This document shows, piece by piece, positions 54,131 through 62,529 of a stretch of 64,000 nt of DNA. The notes under the pieces are model-generated. The model searched no databases, was not told where the DNA came from, and saw only the letters and a list, made by a program, of their open reading frames with translations. The stretch's first letter is position 1. Each line of letters opens with the position of its first letter. The DNA comes from Faunimonas pinastri (GTDB lineage Bacteria; Pseudomonadota; Alphaproteobacteria; Rhizobiales; Afifellaceae). Where the stretch lies: positions 310,001 through 374,000 of the forward strand of contig NZ_FOFG01000001.1 of assembly GCF_900110915.1 (NCBI RefSeq), in the 5' to 3' direction. Position numbers and translations under genes: made by a program.

Positions 54131-55467
54131 GCGAACTCGATCTCGTCCGCCGCTACGGCACCCGCCAGGTTCCCCGTTACACGTCCTATCCCACGGCCGT
54201 CGAGTTCTCGGCGTCGGTGGGGGCGGCGGAGCACCAGGCCTGGCTCGGCAACCTGCAGGCCGGGCAGAAGGTGTCGATCTACCTTCACGTGCCCTACTGC
54301 CGGGAGCTCTGCCATTATTGCGGCTGCCACACCAAGCTGGTGCACCGCGAGGATATGGTGTCCGCCTACGGGCAGGCGCTGCGGACCGAGATCGAGATGA
54401 CGGCGCGCTTCATTCCGGAAGGCGTGACGATCGCGCGGCTCCATTGGGGTGGCGGCACGCCGACCATCCTGGGAGGCAGGGACATGGCGGCGGTTGTCGC
54501 CACCCTTGCCCGGCACTTCACCTTCGACGGCGGCACCGAGCACGCCGTCGAACTGGATCCGCGCCGCCTCGGCGCGGATCTCGCCCGCCAGCTGGCCGAC
54601 CTCGGCGTCAACCGGGCCAGCCTCGGCGTGCAGGATCTCGACGCGCGCGTGCAGGAGGCGATCGGCCGCGTGCAGCCGCTGGAAGTGGTCGCCCAGGCGG
54701 CGGCCGACCTTCGCCAAGCCGGTATCGAACGCCTCAACCTCGACCTGATCTACGGCCTGCCGCACCAGACGTCGGACTCGATCAGCGAGACCGCCCGCCA
54801 GGCGATCGGCCTCGATCCGAGCAGGATCGCCTGCTACGGCTATGCCCACCTGCCGAGCCTCAAGGCGCATCAGCGCCTGATCGACGAAACGGCGCTGCCG
54901 GGTCCCGACGAGCGCTTCCTGCAGTCGCGCACGATTGCGGAAAGCTTTGCGCAAGCGGGTTTCCAGGCGATCGGCATCGACCATTTCGCCCGCGCCGACG
55001 ACAGCCTCGCCGTCGCCGCTCGCGAAGGCCGTCTGCACCGCAATTTTCAGGGCTATACGGACGACGACCTGCCGGTGCTGATCGGCTTCGGCGCCTCGTC
55101 CATCTCCTCGCTGGCCGATGGCTACGTCCAGAACATCTCCGACGTCATGGCCTATCGCCGCGAACTGATGGCCGGCCGCCTGCCGACCGCGCGTGGTTAC
55201 CGCCTCGACGAGGACGACCGCCGCCGCGCGGGCATGATCGAGCGGCTGATGTGCGACTTCCGGCTGGAGGCGCGCGGCGAGGCTGAACAGCTTCTGCTGC
55301 GCGACGCCGCGCCGGTGCTGGCGCCGCTGGAAGCCGACGGCCTCATCGTCACCGACGAGGATACGATCACCGTGACGGATCGGGGCCGTCCCTTCGTCCG
55401 CCTCGCCGCCGTCGCCTTCGACGCCTATCGCCAGGGCGCAGCCATGCGCTTCAGCCGCGCGGTGTAA
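54127..55467 (+). CDS. hemN: Oxygen-independent coproporphyrinogen III oxidase (radical SAM)
   Basis: A 446-residue radical-SAM enzyme that makes protoporphyrinogen IX without oxygen. The [4Fe-4S] site is CRELCHYCGCH (CxxxCxxC plus the fourth cysteine of the HemN group). WGGGTPT, the NRASLGVQDLD stretch and LNLDLIYGLPHQT follow, and the HemN C-terminal domain holds FGASSISSLADGYVQN. The length and N-terminal RYTSYPTAVEFS identify true HemN rather than HemW. Placement directly after cydABX supplies heme for the oxidase under low oxygen. Start is the GTG overlapping the cydX stop. A strong terminator follows. Confidence 0.94.
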   Translation: MSELDLVRRYGTRQVPRYTSYPTAVEFSASVGAAEHQAWLGNLQAGQKVSIYLHVPYCRELCHYCGCHTKLVHREDMVSAYGQALRTEIEMTARFIPEGVTIARLHWGGGTPTILGGRDMAAVVATLARHFTFDGGTEHAVELDPRRLGADLARQLADLGVNRASLGVQDLDARVQEAIGRVQPLEVVAQAAADLRQAGIERLNLDLIYGLPHQTSDSISETARQAIGLDPSRIACYGYAHLPSLKAHQRLIDETALPGPDERFLQSRTIAESFAQAGFQAIGIDHFARADDSLAVAAREGRLHRNFQGYTDDDLPVLIGFGASSISSLADGYVQNISDVMAYRRELMAGRLPTARGYRLDEDDRRRAGMIERLMCDFRLEARGEAEQLLLRDAAPVLAPLEADGLIVTDEDTITVTDRGRPFVRLAAVAFDAYRQGAAMRFSRAV

Positions 55468-55487
55468 GAGGCTTCAGTTCAGGGGAA

Positions 55488-55511
55488 AAAGCCCGGCTTC
55501 GGCCGGGCTTT
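55488..55511 (+). terminator. Rho-independent terminator of cydABX-hemN
   Basis: Stem AAAGCCCGGC/GCCGGGCTTT with a TTCG tetraloop, a very stable loop. It is the clearest terminator in the window and ends in TTT. It is symmetrical and may also serve the convergent hydrolase transcript. Confidence 0.9.
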
Positions 55512-55549
55512 CGTCTTTGTGGGAGAAGGAGCGTCCGCAACCGGGATCG

Positions 55550-56683
55550 TCACCTGCCCAGGAAGAAGCTCTCAAGCGCGTTCGTAAATTCGACAGGCTT
55601 GTCGAGGTTGACCACGTGAGTGGCGTCGACCTTCAGATATTTGCCCTTGTGCAGGAGCGACATGGCCCGGTCGGCCTCTTCCTTGCTCATGGCGCCGTTC
55701 AGCGTGCCGTCCGGAAGCTGCGAGGTGTTCGCCTGCATCAGCAGCACCGGGCAGGTGATCGTCTTCAGCGCCTCGGCGTGGTCGAAGCCCTTGTTCCAGG
55801 TGCCGTCGTAAAAGGCCGCGCCGAAGCGGGGATCGTACCGATCGAGCCCCCGCAGCAGCATCCGCACCGTGTCGTTCTTCACCACGCCGATTTCGACAGG
55901 CTTGCCCGGATTGGCTCTCCGATAGGCTTTCACCGCCTGCGTCAGGATGAACGGCGTTCCGGGGCCGATGTTCTTTCGGAAGAACGGCGCGTTGCCGTGG
56001 GTCCAATACAGCAGGAAGTCATCCGGATGGTCCTGAGTTGCCGCCGCATAGCTCGTCCTGAAGGCGCGGTCCGCAATGGTTTGCTTGATGCGCGGGTATT
56101 CCGCCGAAAACAACGGCGGATCTTCCAGCAGTGCCGCCTTGATCAGCTTGGGTCGGTGGGCCGCCAGCCACGTAGCCAGCAATCCTCCGGAAGAGTTGCC
56201 GGTGACAAAGACCGGGCGACCGATGTGCTTCTCGATGAAATCACCGAGATCGGCTCCGATCTGATTGGCCGTCATCGGATAGTCCGCCGGAGTGATCGTC
56301 TGGCCGTGGCCCGGATAATCGATGTCGTAGACGTGGAACGACTTCGCGAGCTCCGGCAGGACCCGGCTGTAGCTGAACCAGTCCAGAAGCTGAGCATGAA
56401 GCAGGACGAGCGGCGGCCCGTTGTCCGGTCCCTCGACATAGCTGAGCGTGATCCGGTTCACGCGAACGCTCTTCTGAACGTAGCCGGCGGCCTGCACTTT
56501 GGCATGGTAAGGGTCGACATAGGCTCCGACGGCCGCAAGTGGCCCCGCAATCGCGGCTGTCGTGGCGAGAGCGGCGAGCCCAAGGAACAACCCGCCGACG
56601 ATGCCTCTTCTTTTCCACCGGGCCTTCGGGTGCCGTTCGCGGTGTCTCAGCTGTTGCGGAAATTGGCTGCGGTTGTCGGTCAT
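55550..56683 (-). CDS. Alpha/beta hydrolase with N-terminal membrane anchor
   Basis: A 377-residue hydrolase. A basic N-terminus and a hydrophobic segment at about residues 27-55 (IVGGLFLGLAALATTAAIAG) act as a signal anchor, placing the enzyme on the periplasmic face. The catalytic nucleophile is the second serine of TGNSSGGLLATW, the oxyanion region is VLLHAQLLDWFSY and the histidine is in VDATHVVNLDKP. DIDYPGHGQT is typical of esterase/epoxide-hydrolase-like members. The substrate is unknown. It diverges from a TetR gene and is probably its target. The frame is open upstream of 56683 but homology begins there. Confidence 0.82.
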   Translation of the reverse strand: MTDNRSQFPQQLRHRERHPKARWKRRGIVGGLFLGLAALATTAAIAGPLAAVGAYVDPYHAKVQAAGYVQKSVRVNRITLSYVEGPDNGPPLVLLHAQLLDWFSYSRVLPELAKSFHVYDIDYPGHGQTITPADYPMTANQIGADLGDFIEKHIGRPVFVTGNSSGGLLATWLAAHRPKLIKAALLEDPPLFSAEYPRIKQTIADRAFRTSYAAATQDHPDDFLLYWTHGNAPFFRKNIGPGTPFILTQAVKAYRRANPGKPVEIGVVKNDTVRMLLRGLDRYDPRFGAAFYDGTWNKGFDHAEALKTITCPVLLMQANTSQLPDGTLNGAMSKEEADRAMSLLHKGKYLKVDATHVVNLDKPVEFTNALESFFLGR

Positions 56684-56746
56684 ACTGCCTCGATCGATCA
56701 GGTGAGGAGCCGCCCATGGTGCCAGCGGCTGCTGAACCGAATATGT

Positions 56747-56759
56747 TGAGCAAAGCTCA
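56747..56759. promoter_or_regulatory. Palindrome between the hydrolase and TetR genes
   Basis: TGAGC-AAA-GCTCA lies midway in the 115-base divergent region, 40 bases before the tetR start. It is a candidate operator for the adjacent TetR protein. Confidence 0.45.
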
Positions 56760-56798
56760 GTTTTCGTACTCGCTTTTGCCGCCCCGGAGCCAGTCACC

Positions 56799-57431
56799 AT
56801 GCCAGACGACCAACCGGCTGCTACAACACGGAAAAATCCGACGCAGAATCGCGCGAAGCAGACCATGGAGACCATCCTGGAAGCGACGGCTCAGATTCTG
56901 AGCGAGCATGGCAGCGAAAGGCTGACGACGAATTTCCTCGCGAGGAAGGCGGGCTTCTCTGTCGGTACGATCTATCAGTACTTCCCGAACCGGGAGGCCA
57001 TCGTGTTGGCCTTGATCGCCCGGCAGCGCGAGGAAGTTGGCCGGCGTATCCGATCGGCGCTCGAGAATGATCAGAAGCGGACGGCGGAGGAAAAGATCGG
57101 GCAGATCGTCCACGTCTTGCACGAAGCCTTCAACGTGCATCGCATGCCGCACCGTCGTCTGGTACAGGCCCTGATGCGCGTGGCCGCGGCGCAAGGTCTG
57201 CCCAGTCCACCCCATATCGCCGCGCAAGCCATCATCGAGGTCTGGAGGGAGGCTGGAGAGGACGCGGCGCAACCGCCCAACGAGAGCGAAGCGTTCGTTC
57301 TGAGCCGATCGGTGATCGAGGTGTTACGACAGGCCACGCTGGAATCGTCGCCGCTTCTCGGCACCGCTGAATTCGAGCAGGCGATATTGCGGCTTGTCCT
57401 TGGCTTTCTTCGAGAAGCCGGGGCGGGCTGA
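56799..57431 (+). CDS. TetR family regulator
   Basis: A 210-residue regulator. The N-terminal helix-turn-helix is clear (about residues 20-68: METILEATAQILSEHGSERL, then ARKAGFSVGTIYQYFPNREA), and the remainder is a helical ligand domain. It diverges from the alpha/beta hydrolase gene and likely controls it in response to a small hydrophobic or ester compound. It ends 165 bases before the stop of convergent fixK; that stretch holds no gene or clear hairpin that I can see. Confidence 0.9.
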   Translation: MPDDQPAATTRKNPTQNRAKQTMETILEATAQILSEHGSERLTTNFLARKAGFSVGTIYQYFPNREAIVLALIARQREEVGRRIRSALENDQKRTAEEKIGQIVHVLHEAFNVHRMPHRRLVQALMRVAAAQGLPSPPHIAAQAIIEVWREAGEDAAQPPNESEAFVLSRSVIEVLRQATLESSPLLGTAEFEQAILRLVLGFLREAGAG

Positions 57432-57596
57432 CCTCGCATGAGGCCGCCGACCGGGTCCGACGGAACGTCGAGATGCAGGGACCACGCCAGCGAACCGGAC
57501 CGGTCGAACTTCGATGCCTCGAGAGAAACTCGGGCGATGTCGCGAACGGCGGCGACCGCCGGCTTCAGGAAGCGTCGGCTTTGAACCTAGACGGCC

Positions 57597-58274
57597 TCAG
57601 GAATCCAGCCGGTGCAGTGCCTTGCGGTCGCGCAGGACGACCTGGCGGGAGGAGGGGAGCTGGATCGTGCCGCTCTTCTCCAGCTGGGTCAGCATGCGGG
57701 ACACGGTCTCGATGGTGAGGCCGAGATAGTCGGCGATGTCCTGCCGGCACATCGGCAGTTCCAGCGTTTCCTCGCAGGAAAGCCGCTCCGCCATTTCCAG
57801 AAGGAAGTGGGCGAGCTTCTCCTGCGCGTTCTTGCGGGCGAGCAGCAGCATGTGGGACTGGGCGCGCTGCAGGTCGCGCAGGGTTTCCGCCCAAAGGCCG
57901 CCGGCCGCGGACGGTTCGCGCTCCATCAGGCCGAACAGCGAAGAGCGCTTGATCACGAGGATCGTGCTGTCGCCGATGGCTTCGGCGGAGAAGCGGTGCT
58001 CGCCGCCCATTTCCAGGCCGAAGATGTCGCCCGGCAGGTGAAAGCCGGCAATGTGGCGGCGGCCGTCGCGAAGCAGGGTGCAGGAGCGGACGGCGCCGCT
58101 GACCACCACGTAGATATAGTCCGCGGCTTCGTTCTCGCCGAAGATCTCTGAGTTGCGCTCATAGTGCATACGAGCGCCGGCCATGGAGAGATAGGTGTTG
58201 AGGTCGCCGGGAGCCTGGGGTGCGCGAGCGAGCGGAGCGCCGATGGCTTCATCGTTCAGGAATTGTCTCAGCAC
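57597..58274 (-). CDS. fixK: Crp/Fnr family regulator, FixK type
   Basis: A 225-residue transcription factor with a cyclic-nucleotide-binding-like fold (about residues 35-140) and a helix-turn-helix (LPMCRQDIADYLGLTIETVS, then RMLTQLEKSG). The recognition helix matches FNR/FixK proteins that bind TTGAT-N4-ATCAA. The N-terminal cysteine cluster that FNR uses to sense oxygen is absent, so it is of the FixK class and takes its oxygen signal from FixLJ. It diverges from fixL. Candidate targets in the window are cydDC, cydABX-hemN, the receiver gene at 60742 and fixK itself. Confidence 0.9.
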   Translation of the reverse strand: MLRQFLNDEAIGAPLARAPQAPGDLNTYLSMAGARMHYERNSEIFGENEAADYIYVVVSGAVRSCTLLRDGRRHIAGFHLPGDIFGLEMGGEHRFSAEAIGDSTILVIKRSSLFGLMEREPSAAGGLWAETLRDLQRAQSHMLLLARKNAQEKLAHFLLEMAERLSCEETLELPMCRQDIADYLGLTIETVSRMLTQLEKSGTIQLPSSRQVVLRDRKALHRLDS

Positions 58275-58294
58275 CGGTCCGGTCCTTCATGGAG

Positions 58295-58308
58295 TTGACG
58301 AAGATCAA
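58295..58308. promoter_or_regulatory. FNR/FixK box near the fixK start
   Basis: TTGAC-GAAG-ATCAA has one departure from the consensus TTGAT-N4-ATCAA. Its centre is only about 27 bases before the fixK start codon. That is too close for activation of fixK and fits negative autoregulation. Confidence 0.72.
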
Positions 58309-58347
58309 ATAACTTCACCGCCGGCCGTCCGACATTCGGGAAATCTC

Positions 58348-58367
58348 CCTACGTAGAATCCCGTAGG
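58348..58367. promoter_or_regulatory. Candidate FixJ binding site upstream of fixK
   Basis: CCTACG...CGTAGG is an inverted repeat with an eight-base centre, and it contains CTACGTAG. As I recall it, the high-affinity FixJ motif is GTAMGTAG, so seven of eight bases match. It lies 74-93 bases before the fixK start, where FixJ acts at the S. meliloti fixK promoter. Confidence 0.55.
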
Positions 58368-58460
58368 TCGCCCGCGCCTGCATGCCGGGACATCGGAAGG
58401 TCGTTGCTTTATGTCTGTCGTCGCCGCCGGAAGAGGCTGGCGGCGGGTACGGGAACCTCG

Positions 58461-60041
58461 ATGATCGATCTGCCTGCCGGGACGGAAAACAGGGGCGCAT
58501 CGCACGCCGCCAGGACGGCGCGGCGCTATGCGGTCGCGGTGCTGGCGCTGACGGCGGCCTTTCTCGCGCGCATCCTGCTGACGCCGTTTCTGCAGGACCA
58601 TTCCGCCTACATGCTGTTTATCCCGGCCGTCATGGTGGCGGCGGCCTTTGCCGGCTTCGGCCCGGCGATCGCCGCGACGCTTGCCGGACTGGTGCTGGGC
58701 TTCGACGTGACCAACGGCGTTGTCACGGTCACGCAGGCCGCCGTGTCGAGCGCCGTCATCTTCTTGCTGATCGGCTTCGGCATCGCCTGGTTCGGCGACA
58801 GGATCCATCGCAACCGGCAGACGGCCGCCGAGATCAATGCCGACCTGAAAGCCCGCGAGGCGCACCTGCAATCGATCCTCGACACCATCCCCGACGCGAT
58901 GGTGGTGATCGACGAGGGCGGCAACATGCAGTCCTTCTCCAGCGCGGCGGAACGGCTCTTCGGCTACCGGGCGGAGGAGGTCATCGGCAAGAACGTCCGC
59001 ATGCTGATGCCGTCGCCCGACCGCGAGGGGCATGACAACTATCTCACCCGATATCGCCGGACGGGCGAGCGGCGCATCATCGGCACCGGGCGGGTCGTGG
59101 TGGGCGAGCGGCGCGATGGCTCGACCTTCCCGATGGAACTGGCCGTCGGCGAGATGAAGTCCAGCAACCGCCGCTTCTTTACCGGCTTCGTGCGCGACCT
59201 GACGGAGCGGCAGCAGACGGAAGCGCGCCTGCAGGAACTCCAGAGCGAACTCGTCCACATGGCGCGCCTGACCGCCATGGGAGAGATGGCCTCCACGCTG
59301 GCGCACGAACTGAACCAGCCGCTTTCCGCCATCGCCAATTACCTCAAGGGCCTTCAGCGGCTCTTGAAGGGCGGCAGCCAGGATATCGCGCGCCTGCAGG
59401 ATCCTGTGGAGAAGGCGGCCGAACAGGCACTGCGGGCCGGGCAGATCATCCGCCGCCTACGCGATTTCGTGCAGCGCGGGGAAAGCGAGCGGCAGGTGGA
59501 AAGCTGCACGAAGCTCGTGCAGGAGGCGAGCGCGCTGGCGCTGGTCGGCGCCAAGGAACACGACGTGCGGGTGCGCTTCCGCCTTCATTCCCCCGTCGAT
59601 CTGGTGCTCGCAGACCGCGTTCAGGTCCAGCAGGTGCTGCTGAACCTTATCCGCAACGGCATGGACGCCATGGAGGAGAGCGACATACGCGAACTCGTCA
59701 TTTCCACCGAACTCGTGCAGAACGATATGGTGGAAATCAGCGTGGCCGATACGGGATCGGGAATCAGCGAAGAGATGAAGACGCAGCTATTTCAGCCATT
59801 CGTCACGACGAAGCGGTCGGGGATGGGGGTGGGGCTCTCCATTTCGCGCACCATCATCGAGGCGCATGGCGGACAGATCTGGGCCGAGCCGAATGGCGCG
59901 CGCGGCACGATTTTCCATGTCACGCTGCAGGCGATCCTCGACGACGCCATGACCGATGGCGCGACAGGCGACGGGGCGACAAGTCACGGGACCCTGAACC
60001 ACGGGACCTCGAGCCACGGGGCGCCGACCCATGGCGAGTGA
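58461..60041 (+). CDS. fixL: Oxygen-sensing heme PAS histidine kinase FixL
   Basis: A 526-residue membrane kinase that is inhibited when oxygen binds its heme. Membrane helices occupy about residues 22-112. The PAS domain (about 128-250) carries the heme ligand H191 ([13 protein letters not shown]) and the signalling arginine R211 (IIGTGR), both matching known FixL proteins. The kinase domain has H282 ([14 protein letters not shown]), [12 protein letters not shown] and [15 protein letters not shown] short degenerate tail rich in His-Gly-Ala-Thr repeats (about residues 500-526) is not part of the usual protein. Start at 58461 is preferred, although the frame is open to 58404. The gene overlaps fixJ by 11 bases. 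Confidence 0.94.
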   Translation: MIDLPAGTENRGASHAARTARRYAVAVLALTAAFLARILLTPFLQDHSAYMLFIPAVMVAAAFAGFGPAIAATLAGLVLGFDVTNGVVTVTQAAVSSAVIFLLIGFGIAWFGDRIHRNRQTAAEINADLKAREAHLQSILDTIPDAMVVIDEGGNMQSFSSAAERLFGYRAEEVIGKNVRMLMPSPDREGHDNYLTRYRRTGERRIIGTGRVVVGERRDGSTFPMELAVGEMKSSNRRFFTGFVRDLTERQQTEARLQELQSELVHMARLTAMGEMASTLAHELNQPLSAIANYLKGLQRLLKGGSQDIARLQDPVEKAAEQALRAGQIIRRLRDFVQRGESERQVESCTKLVQEASALALVGAKEHDVRVRFRLHSPVDLVLADRVQVQQVLLNLIRNGMDAMEESDIRELVISTELVQNDMVEISVADTGSGISEEMKTQLFQPFVTTKRSGMGVGLSISRTIIEAHGGQIWAEPNGARGTIFHVTLQAILDDAMTDGATGDGATSHGTLNHGTSSHGAPTHGE

Positions 60042-60648
60042 TCCGCAAATCCACGTCATCGACGATGACGAGGCAGTTCGCGATTCCATCGCCTTCCTTT
60101 TGGAAACGGCCGATCTGCCGGTGAAGACGCATGAGAGCGCCAAGGCTTTCCTGGCGAGCCCCGCTTCGCTGCGGGCGGATTGCATCATCACCGATGTCCG
60201 CATGCCCGGCATCACCGGCATCGATCTCCTGCGCAAGCTGCGCGAACAGGGCGTGGGAGCCCCGGTCATCGTCATTACCGGCCACGCCGACGTGCCGCTG
60301 GCGGTGGAGGCGATGAAGCTCGGCGCGGCGGATTTCCTGGAAAAGCCCTTCGACGACGAGGCCTTCCTCGCCTCGGTGAAGCGCTGCCTGAACCAGCGCA
60401 GCGAGGGTTCGCGCAACGAAGCGGAACGGCTGGACTTGCAGGAAAAGCTTTCCGGCCTGTCGCAGCGCGAGCATCAGGTGCTGCTCGGGCTGGTTGCGGG
60501 TCATCCCAACAAGACCATCGCCTACGATCTCGGCATCAGCCCGCGGACGGTGGAGGTCTACCGCGCCAACGTCATGTCGAAGATGCGCGCTTCCAGCCTT
60601 TCCGACCTCGTCCGTATGGCGATGGTGGTGGACGCCGCCCGCCTCTGA
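60031..60648 (+). CDS. fixJ: Response regulator FixJ
   Basis: A 205-residue regulator with a receiver domain (acidic pair in [11 protein letters not shown], phospho-acceptor D55 in [17 protein letters not shown], lysine in LEKPFDDE) and a LuxR-type helix-turn-helix ([20 protein letters not shown], then [14 protein letters not shown]). When phosphorylated by FixL under low oxygen it activates fixK. The start overlaps the end of fixL. No fixT or cbb3 oxidase gene is nearby, so in this window the system connects to cytochrome bd. Confidence 0.95.
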   Translation: MASDPQIHVIDDDEAVRDSIAFLLETADLPVKTHESAKAFLASPASLRADCIITDVRMPGITGIDLLRKLREQGVGAPVIVITGHADVPLAVEAMKLGAADFLEKPFDDEAFLASVKRCLNQRSEGSRNEAERLDLQEKLSGLSQREHQVLLGLVAGHPNKTIAYDLGISPRTVEVYRANVMSKMRASSLSDLVRMAMVVDAARL

Positions 60649-60661
60649 CGAGCATCCCTGT

Positions 60662-60675
60662 TTGAGCTGGATCAA
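60662..60675. promoter_or_regulatory. FNR/FixK-like box upstream of the receiver gene
   Basis: TTGAG-CTGG-ATCAA differs from the consensus at one defined base. It lies 14 bases after the fixJ stop, with its centre about 73 bases before the next gene, a normal position for FixK activation. Confidence 0.65.
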
Positions 60676-60741
60676 AGTCCGATGCTTCCGATCCTGCGAT
60701 AAGGGCCTCTGCTCGGACAGTCCCGGGTGCAGAGGCGCGTC

Positions 60742-61170
60742 ATGGCAGAGATAGGCGGCGAAGCGAACGGGATCGGCAGGGTGCTGGTGGTCGACGACGA
60801 CCAGGCCGTGTTGAGTTCGCTGAAATTCGCGCTGGAACTGGAGGGCTTCACCGTCCAGACCTACGCCTCGGGCACGGAAGTGCTAGGCGATGCGCTGCTG
60901 CCGGGCGCCGGCTGTCTGGTCATCGACTACAATCTTCTCGAAATGAACGGCCTCGACCTTCTGGACGATCTGCGAAGGCGGCACGTCGAACTCCCGGCGA
61001 TCCTGATCACCACCCATCCGAACCGCGCCTTGCGCGCCCGCGCGGCCGGCGCCTCGGTGCCGATCGTGGAAAAGCCGCTGCTGGGAAACGCCCTGACCGT
61101 GGCGATCCGGGCAGCACTCGCCGATCCTCGCGGGCCGGGCCTCGGCATGGACGCGCCGACCACGCATTGA
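60742..61170 (+). CDS. Single-domain response regulator linked to fixLJ
   Basis: A 142-residue receiver protein without an output domain. Features are LVVDDDQAVLSSLKFALELEG at the N-terminus, phospho-acceptor D62 (LVIDYNLLEMNG), LITTHPNRAL in place of the usual T/A-rich strand and the lysine in IVEKPLLGNAL. A similar lone receiver accompanies fixLJ in other rhizobia. It may drain phosphate from FixL or carry it elsewhere. A FixK-like box upstream suggests it is made under low oxygen, which would give feedback. A GTG at 60727 is an alternative start. Confidence 0.88.
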   Translation: MAEIGGEANGIGRVLVVDDDQAVLSSLKFALELEGFTVQTYASGTEVLGDALLPGAGCLVIDYNLLEMNGLDLLDDLRRRHVELPAILITTHPNRALRARAAGASVPIVEKPLLGNALTVAIRAALADPRGPGLGMDAPTTH

Positions 61171-61249
61171 CGACGTTTCCGTCGCGGGTCTCGCCCTTGG
61201 CCTCACCCACCGCTTGAGCTTGGCGGGCGAGAGCTTATTCTATCCAGCG

Positions 61250-62110
61250 ATGCTCGCTTCCAAACCCGCCGCACCCGCTCCACAGAACCCCGATCCCCTC
61301 GAGGTTCCGCAAGTCCACGATCCCGTGCGGGTAGTGCGGCGCGATCTTTGGCGCGATGGCGTGTCGACGCCCGGCGAGCGCGGCATTCCCGAAGAAACCG
61401 CCACGGCGCTCACCTACAACGCGGCGAGCTTCGCGGTGATGATGGCGACGCCGCGCGATCTTGAGGATTTCGCGCTGGGCTTCAGCCTGACGGAGAAGGT
61501 CGTCGGCGATGCCGGCGAGATCGAGGCGCTGGACATCGTGGAAAGCGAAGCGGGCGTTGAACTCCGCATGTGGGTGCCGCTGCAAACGGAGCAGCGGCTT
61601 TCCGCTCGCCGCCGTCAGTTGGCCGGGCCTACCGGCTGTGGTCTCTGCGGCATCGACAGCCTGATGGAGGCGGTGCGCGCGCCGCCGCGCGTGGAAAGCA
61701 CCGCGACCTTCACCTCCGGCGACATCGCGGCCGGACTGGACGCGCTGGCCTCCGGCCAGGCGCTGCACCGCGAAACGCGCGCGGTGCACGGCGCGGCGTT
61801 CTGGCGACCGGGGAGGGGCCTCGTCGCCATCCGCGAGGATGTCGGCCGGCACAATGCGCTGGACAAGCTCGTCGGCGCGCTGGCGCGGAGCGGGGAGCAC
61901 GCCGGCGAGGGACTTCTCGTGATGACCAGCCGCGTTTCGGTGGAGCTGGTGCAGAAGGCGGCGGTGCTGGGCGCGCCCGTGATGGTCGCCGTTTCCGCGC
62001 CGACCGCGCTGGCCGTGCGCACGGCGGAAGCCGCAGGGATCACGCTTGTCGCGTCCGCCCGGGGCGGCAGCTTCGAGGTTTTCACGCACCCGGGCCGTCT
62101 CTCGGCCTGA
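61250..62110 (+). CDS. fdhD: Formate dehydrogenase accessory sulfurtransferase FdhD
   Basis: A 286-residue protein that transfers sulfur from a cysteine desulfurase to the molybdenum cofactor, which activates formate dehydrogenase. The catalytic cysteine pair is in TGCGLCGIDSL. LTYNAASFAVMMATPRDLED, VHGAAFW and REDVGRHNALDKLVG are family hallmarks. The start is uncertain: ATG at 61250 is conventional, but the frame is open back to TTG at 61214 and neither has a good ribosome binding site. It lies upstream of the formate dehydrogenase gene and probably in the same transcript. Confidence 0.92.
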   Translation: MLASKPAAPAPQNPDPLEVPQVHDPVRVVRRDLWRDGVSTPGERGIPEETATALTYNAASFAVMMATPRDLEDFALGFSLTEKVVGDAGEIEALDIVESEAGVELRMWVPLQTEQRLSARRRQLAGPTGCGLCGIDSLMEAVRAPPRVESTATFTSGDIAAGLDALASGQALHRETRAVHGAAFWRPGRGLVAIREDVGRHNALDKLVGALARSGEHAGEGLLVMTSRVSVELVQKAAVLGAPVMVAVSAPTALAVRTAEAAGITLVASARGGSFEVFTHPGRLSA

Positions 62111-62261
62111 CCGGGCCTGCCCGCTCGCCGGTCTGGTACGTTCTGCCGCATCTTTCGGCGGAACCAGAGCCCGCTGGCTGAATTGGCCATCGACCAGCTT
62201 CGTTCCAGAAACGCGAACGCGCGCGGCGTCGCTGGCTGTCGAGGGAGGGTCGGACAGGCTC

Positions 62262-62513
62262 ATGCGAGAGATGACGGGCATCATCACCGTGGTTCAGGAA
62301 GGCCGCTTCCGGCTGGTGGCGGACGACGGCCGGTCCACGCTGTTCGTGCTGTCGCCGAGCGCCCGGCTCGAGCCGCAGGACCTTACCGGCCTCCAGCAGG
62401 CAGAGCGGCGCGTCACCGTGCGCTACCGCGACGACCGGGGCCGCATCGCCGGTCTAGCCCACGACATCGTTCCTCCGAGATCCGGACCCACGAGATCACA
62501 GGCCGCCGCCTGA
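62262..62513 (+). CDS. Small conserved protein between fdhD and the formate dehydrogenase gene
   Basis: An 83-residue protein, mostly beta strand by pattern (GIITVVQEGRFRLVADDG, then LFVLS, RRVTVRYRDD and AHDIV), with a disordered Pro/Ser/Thr tail. It has no signal or membrane helix. It looks like a small OB-fold or SH3-like barrel. I know no function. GGGAGGG and the position 16 bases before the formate dehydrogenase start support a real gene in the operon. An ATG at 62271 is an alternative start. Confidence 0.7.
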   Translation: MREMTGIITVVQEGRFRLVADDGRSTLFVLSPSARLEPQDLTGLQQAERRVTVRYRDDRGRIAGLAHDIVPPRSGPTRSQAAA

Positions 62514-62529
62514 TGGTCGGGAGAACCGC

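Noticed and set aside
59940-60041. CRISPR-like or tandem DNA repeat array
   Set aside because: The repeats are short, degenerate, inside a coding frame and without spacers; they encode a low-complexity protein tail.
57597-60648. Evidence for nitrogen fixation
   Set aside because: fixLJ-fixK occurs in many non-fixing alphaproteobacteria, and no nif or other fix genes are present; the visible targets are respiratory.
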